This document shows positions 5,282-11,450 of a stretch of DNA of 11,450 bases, piece by piece. The position numbers were made by a program, and so were the translations under genes. The DNA is from STC-54 sp964504665. Lineage in GTDB: Bacteria > Patescibacteriota > Microgenomatia > Daviesbacterales > UBA10151. A model generated the notes under the pieces. The model saw only the letters and a program-made list of their open reading frames with translations. It was not told the origin of the DNA and did no database searches. How positions within the stretch are numbered: position 1 is the first letter of the stretch; each line of letters begins with the position of its first letter. The stretch covers positions 1-11,450 of the forward strand of contig CAZDEH010000029.1 of assembly GCA_964504665.1 (NCBI GenBank), in the 5' to 3' direction.

Positions 5282-6421
5282 TTGCCAAACAAAATTAGCC
5301 ACCAGCCAATAGCCAATAGCCCCAAGACCTCTTTAATGGATCAACTTATGGCTTCCTATGATGATAGGAAACTTACCTTTGAACGCGGGGAAAAAATCAC
5401 CGGTGAGGTAATCAGTATGACTGGTTCAGAAATAATCTTGGACCTTAAGGCAAAAGCAGAAGGGGTGTTAAATAAAAAGGACTTATCGGTGGAAGAGTTG
5501 AGTCACCTGAAAATCGGAAGTACGCTGGAGGTCTTTGTAGATTACCCTGAAAATGAATCAGGCCAGATAGTCCTCAGCCGCTTCCGGCCACAAAATATCA
5601 CAGGTAGGCTATATGGCGCCAGAAAAATTGATCTTAGTAAATGGCAGAAATTCATTCAGGGTTATGCTACTAAAGCAATGTTTGCGGGTGAGATCACAGA
5701 AATTAATAAAGGGGGACTGATTGTTTCTATTGATGGAATCCGTGGGTTTATTCCCAGCTCTCAAATCAGCTTAAAAAGTATCAGTAACCAAAGTAGCCTC
5801 AATGATTTAGTGGGAAAAGAATTGAAAGTAACTGTAATAGAGGTTAATCCTGGCAACAACAAGCTAGTTTTTTCAGCCAGACCAAATTTAAACGATATCG
5901 ACAAAAAAGAACTTTCTGATTTTAAAATAGGGGATGAGGTAAAGGGGCAGATTGTTGCTGTGACTCCGTTTGGACTTTTTATCAAGGTTGGTAGTGTTGA
6001 AGGAATAGTTTATCCCCAGGAAACAACCTGGGAAATTGCAGAAGCAAATACAGAAATTGATCTGACCAAAAGTTTTAAGGTAGGAGCTGAAATAACTGCC
6101 AAAATTACTGGAGTAGATGAAAGCTTAGGTAGATTGAACTTATCTTTGAGGCAGATGATAAAAGATCCCTTTACAGAAATTTCAGAAAAATATCAGGTTG
6201 ATGATGTAGTAACAGGAGTGATTACAAATATTACTCAAAATGGGATAGAAGTCAAGTTAGAACAAAATATTCCAGGTTTTCTTGCAACGGAAAAAATGAA
6301 AGATCAAACTTATCAAATGGATCAGAAAACAAACTTTTTAGTAGATTCAGTTGATGCTAAAAACAGAAGGATTAATTTAGCTCCTTTCCTAACTTCCACT
6401 GTAGGGCTTATATATAAATAA
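5282..6421 (+). CDS. rpsA: Ribosomal protein S1-like protein with four S1 RNA-binding domains
   Basis: 379 aa. Four S1 (OB-fold) repeats lie at about 35-101, 132-200, 215-291 and 305-368. The third is the most typical (GDEVKGQIVAVTPFGLFIKV). Family members bind mRNA at the small ribosomal subunit and help initiation. E. coli S1 has six repeats; shorter forms occur in several lineages, so four domains is not damage. TTG 5282 is preferred because AGGA (5270-5273) lies 8 nt upstream. An in-frame ATG at 5336 would remove 18 residues that are not part of any domain, and it has no ribosome-binding site. The gene follows the 5S terminator closely, and I found no separate promoter in the roughly 30-bp gap, so it may depend on read-through. 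Confidence 0.88.
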   Translation: MPNKISHQPIANSPKTSLMDQLMASYDDRKLTFERGEKITGEVISMTGSEIILDLKAKAEGVLNKKDLSVEELSHLKIGSTLEVFVDYPENESGQIVLSRFRPQNITGRLYGARKIDLSKWQKFIQGYATKAMFAGEITEINKGGLIVSIDGIRGFIPSSQISLKSISNQSSLNDLVGKELKVTVIEVNPGNNKLVFSARPNLNDIDKKELSDFKIGDEVKGQIVAVTPFGLFIKVGSVEGIVYPQETTWEIAEANTEIDLTKSFKVGAEITAKITGVDESLGRLNLSLRQMIKDPFTEISEKYQVDDVVTGVITNITQNGIEVKLEQNIPGFLATEKMKDQTYQMDQKTNFLVDSVDAKNRRINLAPFLTSTVGLIYK

Positions 6422-6439
6422 GTTTATTAATTTACCTTC

Positions 6440-6454
6440 CCAAGCCTCGCTTGG
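6440..6454. other. Small intergenic hairpin after the S1 gene
   Basis: CCAAGC (6440-6445) and GCTTGG (6449-6454) form a perfect six-pair stem with a CTC loop, 19 nt after the S1 stop codon. It lies between convergent units. No T-run follows closely on either strand, so a terminator role is only possible. Confidence 0.35.
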
Positions 6455-6482
6455 TGTGGCTAAGAAGTTTTAGGGTATCTTT

Positions 6483-6620
6483 TTATATTGCCAGTTCTTT
6501 TTCCTGTCTTAATTTTTGTATCGGTAGGGCATTTTTACTATTTCCCATAATCTTGTGGGGTTTACAGAGTAGACAGCCAGCCCGTGATTGTTTTGGTTTT
6601 TTCTCTTGTGGTTTATATTT
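6483..6620 (-). pseudogene. Open frame with a CLLCKPHK motif, no start codon
   Basis: A 45-codon open frame on the minus strand, bounded upstream by an in-frame TAA (6621-6623). It reads ...KPKQSRAGCLLCKPHK, then a Lys/Gln/Glu-rich tail ending KELAI and TAA (6483-6485). The composition is protein-like: a basic stretch, a CxxC with nearby His, then a charged helix. There is no ATG, GTG or TTG in frame. I do not recognise the family with certainty. It is probably the remainder of a small gene whose start was lost at the upstream repeat boundary, or a chance frame. Confidence 0.3.
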
Positions 6621-6657
6621 TTAACACTATTACAAAAAAAATTTACGGAGTAAATTA
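6612..6657. repeat. Left copy of LamG 3'-flank direct repeat
   Basis: The segment containing TTTATATTTTTAACACTATT and GGAGTAAATTAA recurs at 7410-7475 as TTTATATTTTAACACTATTA and GGAGTAAATTAA, with a 20-nt length difference between the blocks. Each copy lies downstream of a LamG-type gene end on the minus strand. The two copies bracket the toxin-antitoxin module. Confidence 0.65.
6634..6656 (-). terminator. A/T-rich intrinsic terminator after the LamG remnant
   Basis: On the minus strand AATTTAC-TCC-GTAAATT (6656-6640) forms a seven-pair stem that runs into a run of eight T (6641-6634). It is just downstream of the LamG-like stop codon at 6663. The stem is weak because it is A/U-rich. Confidence 0.5.
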
Positions 6658-6662
6658 AATCC

Positions 6663-6734
6663 CTATGGTCCATATCTGGTGCCAGCACCTTCTGTATATA
6701 CCATCTTGGCTTGGACAGCTGAAGTTATGTACAT
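6663..6734 (-). pseudogene. 3' remnant of a LamG-type surface protein gene
   Basis: The minus-strand frame ending at TAG (6663-6665) encodes a tail, ...SAVQAKMVYTEGAGTRYGP. It closely resembles the C-terminus of the giant LamG protein at 7618, which ends ...IKMIMNEGAGTRYGP. The last 20 bases are nearly identical between the copies, but upstream codons differ, so this is a paralogue and not a recent exact copy. Similarity stops at about 6735, within a few bases of the antitoxin stop codon (6737-6739). The rest of this LamG gene is missing. An ATG at 6734 would give 23 residues, but a separate peptide gene seems unlikely. Confidence 0.65.
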
Positions 6735-6736
6735 GG

Positions 6737-7021
6737 CTAAAGTGAAATTTGGAGTTTACTGCCTAAAGCAGCAGAAATTCTTTTTAGAAAAGAAAGGGAA
6801 GGATTGGCGTTCATACTTTCAATTCTGGAAATGGCAGCTTGGGAAGTCCCAACTTTTTTGGCTAGATCCCTCTGGGATAATCCTCCTTTGAGACGGGCTT
6901 CAATAAGCCTGCATCCTAATTGGTATTCCACCTCAGAATCTTCCCATTCTTTTCTGAATTTGGGATTTTTAAGGAGTATTTTTAGATGGTCTTGTAAAGT
7001 AAAAACGGGTCTTGTTCTCAT
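6737..7021 (-). CDS. HigA-like antitoxin with XRE-type helix-turn-helix
   Basis: 94 aa from ATG 7021. The C-terminal half (about 37-94) is an XRE/Cro-type HTH: LIEARLKGGLSQRDLAKKVG, then TSQAAISRIE as the recognition helix, and NPSLSFLKRISAALG. The N-terminal part probably contacts the toxin. It directly follows the toxin gene, the toxin-first order typical of higBA loci. A longer frame from TTG 7057 is possible but its extra 12 codons are exactly the promoter and palindrome at 7028-7057, so ATG 7021 is preferred. As an HTH antitoxin it should bind that palindrome and repress its own promoter. Its stop codon adjoins the LamG remnant. Confidence 0.85.
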   Translation of the reverse strand: MRTRPVFTLQDHLKILLKNPKFRKEWEDSEVEYQLGCRLIEARLKGGLSQRDLAKKVGTSQAAISRIESMNANPSLSFLKRISAALGSKLQISL

Positions 7022-7027
7022 AATTTG

Positions 7028-7051
7028 AATGATATCATATATGATATCATT
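7028..7051. promoter_or_regulatory. Perfect 24-bp palindromic operator of the antitoxin
   Basis: ATGATATCAT occurs twice (7029-7038 and 7041-7050), separated by AT. Each copy is itself a perfect palindrome, and with the flanking A and T the whole 24 bp is self-complementary. The two centres are 12 bp apart, close to one helical turn. It covers most of the spacer and the -10 box of the antitoxin promoter, so bound protein would block RNA polymerase. Confidence 0.75.
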
Positions 7052-7057
7052 TGTCAA
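7029..7057 (-). promoter_or_regulatory. Internal promoter for the antitoxin gene
   Basis: On the minus strand TTGACA (7057-7052, a perfect -35 consensus overlapping the toxin stop codon) is followed after 17 nt by TATCAT (7034-7029). The predicted start is at 7022-7021, at the A of the antitoxin ATG. The antitoxin mRNA would then be leaderless and made independently of the toxin. Confidence 0.7.
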
Positions 7058-7407
7058 TTGGTCTTCTGATCAGTTAACCATTCTGTATATCTGGCTAAAG
7101 CAGTATTTATTTCCTTCTGTGGTGTTTTTTGGGATTTTTTAATAAAACCATGGAGTAATAAGATAGAGTTGGTAAGTACGCTGGCATAAAAGATTCTGAT
7201 ACTATCTTCTCCTAATACCCTGATTTCCCAAAGTGGAGTGCTAATTAGTTTCTTAATATGTGGGATAGCTGTTACAAGACCATATTTTTCTATGTAGGTT
7301 AAGATACGGGTTACTTTTCTTTGCTGTTTTTCTTGGAGTGACTCAATGAATATTCTGGTTGGGTTTCCTCCGTCTAAAGTAGTGTAATAGTAAACATTGG
7401 TTGGCAT
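7054..7407 (-). CDS. HigB/RelE-family (Gp49-like) mRNA-interferase toxin
   Basis: 117 aa, the usual size for phage Gp49-like HigB toxins. Characteristic features are the helical N-terminal half (FIESLQEKQQRKVTRILTYI), PLWEIRVLGEDSIRIFYAS in the central sheet, and LLHGFIKKSQKTPQKEINTA at the end, the classic family signature. The family cleaves mRNA at the ribosome; neutralisation by the adjacent HTH antitoxin is expected. ATG 7407 lies in an A/T-rich leader with a TATAAT at 7431-7426, inside the right copy of the direct repeat, and without a Shine-Dalgarno. The frame is intact and the key basic C-terminal residues are present, so it is probably active. Confidence 0.87.
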   Translation of the reverse strand: MPTNVYYYTTLDGGNPTRIFIESLQEKQQRKVTRILTYIEKYGLVTAIPHIKKLISTPLWEIRVLGEDSIRIFYASVLTNSILLLHGFIKKSQKTPQKEINTALARYTEWLTDQKTN

Positions 7408-7409
7408 AA

Positions 7410-7475
7410 TTTATATTTTAACACTATTATAAAAACGAATTTAGGAAATTGGGTCAGGCTAGATGGAGTAAATTA
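7410..7475. repeat. Right copy of LamG 3'-flank direct repeat, including toxin leader
   Basis: This corresponds to 6612-6657, with 20 extra bases (about 7444-7463) between the conserved halves. On the minus strand AATTTA/TAAATT (7474-7469/7443-7438) with a five-T run (7435-7431) could be a weak terminator. The same segment carries the TATAAT upstream of the toxin ATG, so LamG terminator remains appear to have become the toxin leader. Confidence 0.6.
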
Positions 7476-7487
7476 AGAATTATCCTG

Positions 7488-7628
7488 TTATTTTTTGGGG
7501 AAGTTGGGAGAGTAAGGGTGGTTAGGGGACTGGCAGCGTTTACAAAAGATAACAGTGTAATCATAAATGGGGATAGTAATCTTATAAGCTAAGAGATATT
7601 CATACCCAGCTTTATTATTATGGTCCAT
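7488..7628 (-). CDS. 46-aa ORF resembling a truncated four-helix-bundle protein
   Basis: ATG at 7628 overlaps the last 11 nt of the LamG gene in another frame, so translation could be coupled. Residues 6-29 (KAGYEYLLAYKIT...YDYTVIFC) resemble the first helix of the four-helix-bundle suffix / S23-like protein family, from memory of that family. Full members run to about 100-180 aa with an RTxDQMVQAARSG-like block. That block is missing here and the frame ends in a Pro-rich CKRCQSPNHPYSPNF tail. It is therefore probably a decayed or cut-off copy. There is no Shine-Dalgarno. Confidence 0.4.
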   Translation of the reverse strand: MDHNNKAGYEYLLAYKITIPIYDYTVIFCKRCQSPNHPYSPNFPKK

Positions 7629-10600
7629 ATCTGGTGCCTGCTCCTTCATTCATTATCATTTTTATTAAAGTGGAAGTTAGGTCATACTTATAAACCCTGA
7701 CATCATCTATTTGGCCTGACCAGCCATTGGATGTGCCATCCCTGTCCATACCTATATATAAAGAATTAGCATTAGCCAGTGTTGAGGTGGTGGAGTCTGA
7801 AGTAGATGTTTTTTGTATACCATCAACATACAGGTAAATTTTATCAGTGCCTGTTTGATCCCTTACCCCAACAACATGGTGCCAATTATTGTCATCATAA
7901 TCCACGCCGTCAGTACAGGCAGAGATATCAGGACCCCAGGTAACATCATCATCTATGCCAAAACAAAGGTCACCTGTAGCATCCATCCATAATTTATACC
8001 CTCCATCTGCTGTATCATAAGTCAGAGCATGTTTAGTAACAATATAATCAGGGTTGGTGGCTATAGTCCCATCATGTTTAATCCAGGCAGCAACAGCAAA
8101 GTTATCTGTAGCAGCAAAATCAAAGTCATTATTATCATTAATAGTTACTTTATCATCTGACCCATCAAAATCCAAAGACCCCCCAAATTTACCGGAAGCC
8201 CCGTTATACCAGGCAGTAGCAGTATCCACAGTTGTACAAGTTCCAGCAGAAGTATTAGTTACTCCAGATCCAGACCAGGTACCAGCAGTGAAGGGAGCGT
8301 AAGTTGCGTAAATTGAAGATTGAATATTATTATATCCTGTCACAGTTGCTGGATTAGGGGGGGTTGGCCAAGCAACTCCGTCTTTATTAAAATTCTGGTT
8401 AGTAAAGCCGGCATCATCGTAACCATAAACTCCGGCTTCCGTACCGAGCATAGAGAGCCAATAATTACCCGGGTTCAAAGATACGGCAGGGGAAAAGGTA
8501 AACTCAACCCAGGAAGGAGTGGTAGTAAAGGTTGTACCAACACTTTGGGCTACTAGGTTATTTGGCACACCGCTGTTATCATCATAAATAACAGCCCCAA
8601 CAGTATTAGACCCAGTACCATCCCATTCTATATAAGCAGTAATTTTTGTAATCTGGCCCACTTCAGATAAGTTATATTTTGTTCCCCAAAGCTCCGAACC
8701 CCAAGCAGACCTTGTCCCCCCAATTGTAGTCTTGCCAAAAGTATTAGTAGTCCTTGTTGAGGCAATAGAATTATTAATAGTTGTACCGGTACATTCATTT
8801 AGTTTCCAATATCCGGTAGGCTTGCCTTTGTTATAATCCCAGGCAATTTGAGCAGGGGATTGGGTATAGTTATAAATTCTAACTTGGTCTATAAAGCCAT
8901 TAAAGTAAGCAGTAAGTGTGCTCGCGCCGTTAATATAAGCTCCAATACGGGGTTTATTAGCATTGCTTTGTGTTTTATTCTGTGATGCGTCAGAGTTATC
9001 TAGTTTTCCGTCTATATAAATAGCCAAACCTTGAGAGGTAGAAAAAGTCCCTGTAATATAATGCCATTTCCCATCGCCAAGCCCGGTATTTCCAAGTACT
9101 TGCTGCCACCCGTATGTATTATTATAATGTTGGAACTGCGCCTTATCAGTATCCTGAGTTAGACCAAAATAGAGATAAGGAGAATCCGCAACACTGTTGG
9201 TCTCTGAGTAAATAGTCTTTCCTCCGGTTGACGAGATGTTTGTAGTGTTTATCCATGCAGAAATAGTGTAGTTGTTTACTGAACCTATTATAGCTGTGGA
9301 TCCCATATCTACATAATCTCCCCCGTCAAAACTTAAGGCTTTACCTAATTTCCCCCCTGCCCAAGATGGTGCAGCTGCACCTGCCGCAAACGTTCCTGTT
9401 TTTCCATTCCCTGAAGTATCATTAACAGTAGTATTTGATCCTTCTTCCATTTTCCATTCACCAATTGGCCCGGCACAGGAGGAGGTATCACCAGGCACAC
9501 AGTAATCATTAGCAGCAGAGGAAGGTTGATTGCCTGATTTATCAGACACAGCCCCTAAAATTATGGATTTTCCCCTGTTATAATCTATTTTTATATCATC
9601 AGCAGTTAAAGCATAGTTATAGACTTTAAACTCATCGATAAGGCCGGTAAACCCAAGATCTCCAGATCTAGCACCAATATAAAGATTAGAATTTGTTTGG
9701 TAGATTGACCCTGATTTAGGAGTTGTTCCCGCTAGTATTCCGTTAATATAAATATTCATATTTGATCCATCAAATGTGGCTATAACATGATACCAGGTGT
9801 TATTGTTAAGAAGAGTTGATGACTGAACAACTGTAGTGTCAGCACCATTAGTAGTAAGAAAGAACTGGATCGCCCTGCTGGTATAACTGGAATGGGATAA
9901 TGTTAACCACCAGATATAAGGGTTTTCCCATTTTCCACCTATTGTCTGGTAAGTGGTTGCCGTTGTAGGGTTAATCCAGGCAGATATGGTGATGTTGGCA
10001 GGAGCGAGAGTAGTAGTATCAGTCACAGTAACCAAATCTCCACCGTCAAAACTTAAAGCCTTGCCAAATTTTCCTGCAGTAGAGATAGTTGGTGCTGCAG
10101 TGGTTGCCCCAAATGCCCCATCCAAAGTATTCCCACCATTTCCTGAATTACAGGTATCATTTGACCCCCCGGAACAAGTATTTTTTGCCCCTTCATCAAA
10201 TTTCCAATAACCCACCATAGATCCTACAGGTGAACCCCCTGCAGGATGTCCTGAATTCATGTCCTCCACGATTTGTTTGGCAGTCCGAGTGTAGTTATAT
10301 ACTTTAAATTCATCTACAAAACCTCCGTAGCCTACAGAAGCATCGTAACCCATTCGGTAATTTACGGCTGTTGTTGGATACTGTCCAGCCCCCCAAATGG
10401 TTGAAGGGTTAGCTAGATCTGTTACCTTAACACCGTTTACATAACACAACACATGGTTTGGGTCAGATGAATCTTGAGATATTCCAAGATGACTCCATCG
10501 ATTAAGAGGAGAAGTAAAGGTACAATTCCAAACCTTACCATCTACGCCCCAGGTATTATACCTAACAAGAGAAAGAGACTCCGTGGCTGTATTTATAAGA

Positions 10601-11450
10601 ACTTGGGAAATATATGTACTAACACCGTCGGTGTTTTGAAAGAGACGTTGGCTGTCTGCACTCAATGTAGGGTATACCCAAAACGAATAACTCACAACAT
10701 TAAAAGTTTGGTTTGTAATATAGTTTGCTTCAAAATAATCGTTATTGGTTCTGCTTAATTGTCCAGCACTGCCGTATTTGCCTGTTGCCCAATGGTTGCC
10801 TGACCCTGACCAGGCGCCTGTCAGAGTTGTCCCCCCAATATCGTTAACTGAAGTTCCTATGTGCTCCTCAAAATTCCAATAATTTAATGGTCCTGGACCC
10901 CAGTTATATAAATCAGAGGCTTCTTTGGGGGAGAGTGCTCTGTTATACACCCTGACATCATCAAGCTTACTGGTGTTAGTACAAAAATGGTTGGAGCCAT
11001 CATTAGTTAATCCAGCTGCAAAAGCGTTAGCATTAATACCCGTAGTTGTGGTAACAGTAATTAAGGACCAAGTAGCAGCAGAAACAGTTCCATTTAAAAC
11101 TCCATTAACATATATAGAAGGTAAGGTAAAACCTGTGGCTGAGACAACGCCACTACTATTGATAGTGATATAAGCAGAAGAGTTAATTAAATTTATAAAA
11201 TAATTATTAGCTGCAGCAGCAGGATATGCCCAAAAAGAAACTGTTTTGATGTCTGAAATAGTTGTGCCTGTATTTAGATAATCAGCAGTTCCGTCACATT
11301 GTGCACCATTTCCAAATTTTGCTCCAGCATAGGCCATAGTGCTATTGTTAGTTAATGTCAGGCCATTGCCTGAAGAATCTGTTGCAGTGCCTGAAGCTTC
11401 ATCCAGCTTCCAATAACCGATTGGCTTGCCCCCGCTATAATCCTGCGCTA
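7618..11450 (-). CDS. Giant LamG-repeat (concanavalin A-like) surface protein, 5' end outside window
   Basis: 1276 residues are visible, in frame to the window edge (first full codon at 11448), so Met at 11337 is internal. Five LamG-like units lie at about 11450-10890, 10889-10240, 10225-9560, 9475-8835 and 8830-7640. Each opens with a YWKLDE/YWNFEE/EWKMEEG-type strand followed by a GKFGxALSFDG-type strand (clearest in units 3-5), and closes with IDEFKVYNY or DDVRVYN and a helix ending near YNRGK. Unit 5 is split by a separate domain (about 8750-8300) resembling the choice-of-anchor R beta-sandwich. Linkers carry paired Cys (YCVPGDTSSC). LamG domains bind carbohydrates or proteins; here an adhesin or S-layer-like role is inferred. 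The C-terminus (EGAGTRYGP) has no visible anchor. Confidence 0.88.
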   Translation of the reverse strand, partial: AQDYSGGKPIGYWKLDEASGTATDSSGNGLTLTNNSTMAYAGAKFGNGAQCDGTADYLNTGTTISDIKTVSFWAYPAAAANNYFINLINSSAYITINSSGVVSATGFTLPSIYVNGVLNGTVSAATWSLITVTTTTGINANAFAAGLTNDGSNHFCTNTSKLDDVRVYNRALSPKEASDLYNWGPGPLNYWNFEEHIGTSVNDIGGTTLTGAWSGSGNHWATGKYGSAGQLSRTNNDYFEANYITNQTFNVVSYSFWVYPTLSADSQRLFQNTDGVSTYISQVLINTATESLSLVRYNTWGVDGKVWNCTFTSPLNRWSHLGISQDSSDPNHVLCYVNGVKVTDLANPSTIWGAGQYPTTAVNYRMGYDASVGYGGFVDEFKVYNYTRTAKQIVEDMNSGHPAGGSPVGSMVGYWKFDEGAKNTCSGGSNDTCNSGNGGNTLDGAFGATTAAPTISTAGKFGKALSFDGGDLVTVTDTTTLAPANITISAWINPTTATTYQTIGGKWENPYIWWLTLSHSSYTSRAIQFFLTTNGADTTVVQSSTLLNNNTWYHVIATFDGSNMNIYINGILAGTTPKSGSIYQTNSNLYIGARSGDLGFTGLIDEFKVYNYALTADDIKIDYNRGKSIILGAVSDKSGNQPSSAANDYCVPGDTSSCAGPIGEWKMEEGSNTTVNDTSGNGKTGTFAAGAAAPSWAGGKLGKALSFDGGDYVDMGSTAIIGSVNNYTISAWINTTNISSTGGKTIYSETNSVADSPYLYFGLTQDTDKAQFQHYNNTYGWQQVLGNTGLGDGKWHYITGTFSTSQGLAIYIDGKLDNSDASQNKTQSNANKPRIGAYINGASTLTAYFNGFIDQVRIYNYTQSPAQIAWDYNKGKPTGYWKLNECTGTTINNSIASTRTTNTFGKTTIGGTRSAWGSELWGTKYNLSEVGQITKITAYIEWDGTGSNTVGAVIYDDNSGVPNNLVAQSVGTTFTTTPSWVEFTFSPAVSLNPGNYWLSMLGTEAGVYGYDDAGFTNQNFNKDGVAWPTPPNPATVTGYNNIQSSIYATYAPFTAGTWSGSGVTNTSAGTCTTVDTATAWYNGASGKFGGSLDFDGSDDKVTINDNNDFDFAATDNFAVAAWIKHDGTIATNPDYIVTKHALTYDTADGGYKLWMDATGDLCFGIDDDVTWGPDISACTDGVDYDDNNWHHVVGVRDQTGTDKIYLYVDGIQKTSTSDSTTSTLANANSLYIGMDRDGTSNGWSGQIDDVRVYKYDLTSTLIKMIMNEGAGTRYGP

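Noticed and set aside
6500..6670. A 50-60-codon minus-strand frame starting inside the LamG remnant stop region.
   Set aside because: It reads through the A/T-rich terminator and overlaps a better frame (6483-6620). Composition is not protein-like.
7022..7057. TTG start giving the antitoxin 12 more N-terminal residues.
   Set aside because: The TTG is the first part of a perfect -35 box and the extra codons are the palindromic operator. ATG 7021 fits the promoter better.
8054..11173. Several plus-strand frames of 78-94 codons opposite the LamG gene.
   Set aside because: They are antisense shadows of a clear, long coding frame, with no motifs of their own.
11335..11337. Methionine at 11337 as the start of the LamG protein.
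   Set aside because: The frame continues upstream to the window edge with a typical LamG opening (GYWKLDEASG), so the Met is internal.
7488..11450. A diversity-generating retroelement, suggested by the four-helix-bundle remnant next to a large surface protein.
   Set aside because: There is no reverse transcriptase and no template/variable repeat pair with adenine-biased changes in the window.
1..11450. tRNA genes and CRISPR arrays.
   Set aside because: No tRNA T-loop/acceptor pattern and no spaced direct-repeat array were seen on either strand.

Overview
The window looks like a piece of a Candidate Phyla Radiation (Patescibacteria) genome, most likely from the Microgenomates side. This is inferred, not proven. 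The evidence is a 23S rRNA gene interrupted by a group I intron with a LAGLIDADG endonuclease gene, a four-domain ribosomal protein S1, membrane-anchored cupredoxin-like proteins with a YHDE motif in place of the usual copper-binding Cys, a pilin-like N-terminus on a long surface protein, and a giant LamG-repeat protein. Shine-Dalgarno sequences are mostly absent, and three RNA or gene starts lie where a good promoter would place the transcription start.

Layout. Positions 1-1090 hold the 3' end of 23S rRNA. Its sarcin-ricin loop is split by a 699-nt group I intron (126-824) encoding a 158-aa LAGLIDADG protein. A long imperfect hairpin follows (1093-1178). Positions 1223-4964 form a cell-surface block: cupredoxin A (minus), a divergent pilin-FN3-DUF1554 protein plus a small membrane protein (plus), then a minus-strand pair encoding an FN3/carboxypeptidase-regulatory-like protein and cupredoxin B. 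Positions 5013-5251 are a stand-alone 5S rRNA unit about 4 kb from the 23S gene, with its own promoter and terminator and a 31-nt extra hairpin in loop C. A ribosomal protein S1 gene follows (5282-6421).

Positions 6483-7628 are a recombined accessory patch, all minus strand: an ORF remnant, the last codons of a LamG-type paralogue, a HigBA-like toxin-antitoxin pair with a palindromic internal promoter, and a 46-aa truncated four-helix-bundle-like ORF. A LamG-gene 3'-flank repeat lies on both sides of the toxin-antitoxin pair. Positions 7618-11450 are the 3' part of a giant LamG-repeat surface protein whose start lies outside the window.

How the parts relate. One theme is the translation machinery (23S, 5S, S1) with unusual rRNA insertions. 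The other is the cell surface: membrane-anchored cupredoxins, pilin-like and FN3 proteins, and a lectin-like LamG array. The toxin-antitoxin pair sits between two LamG gene ends, which suggests it arrived in, or now stabilises, a tandem LamG locus.
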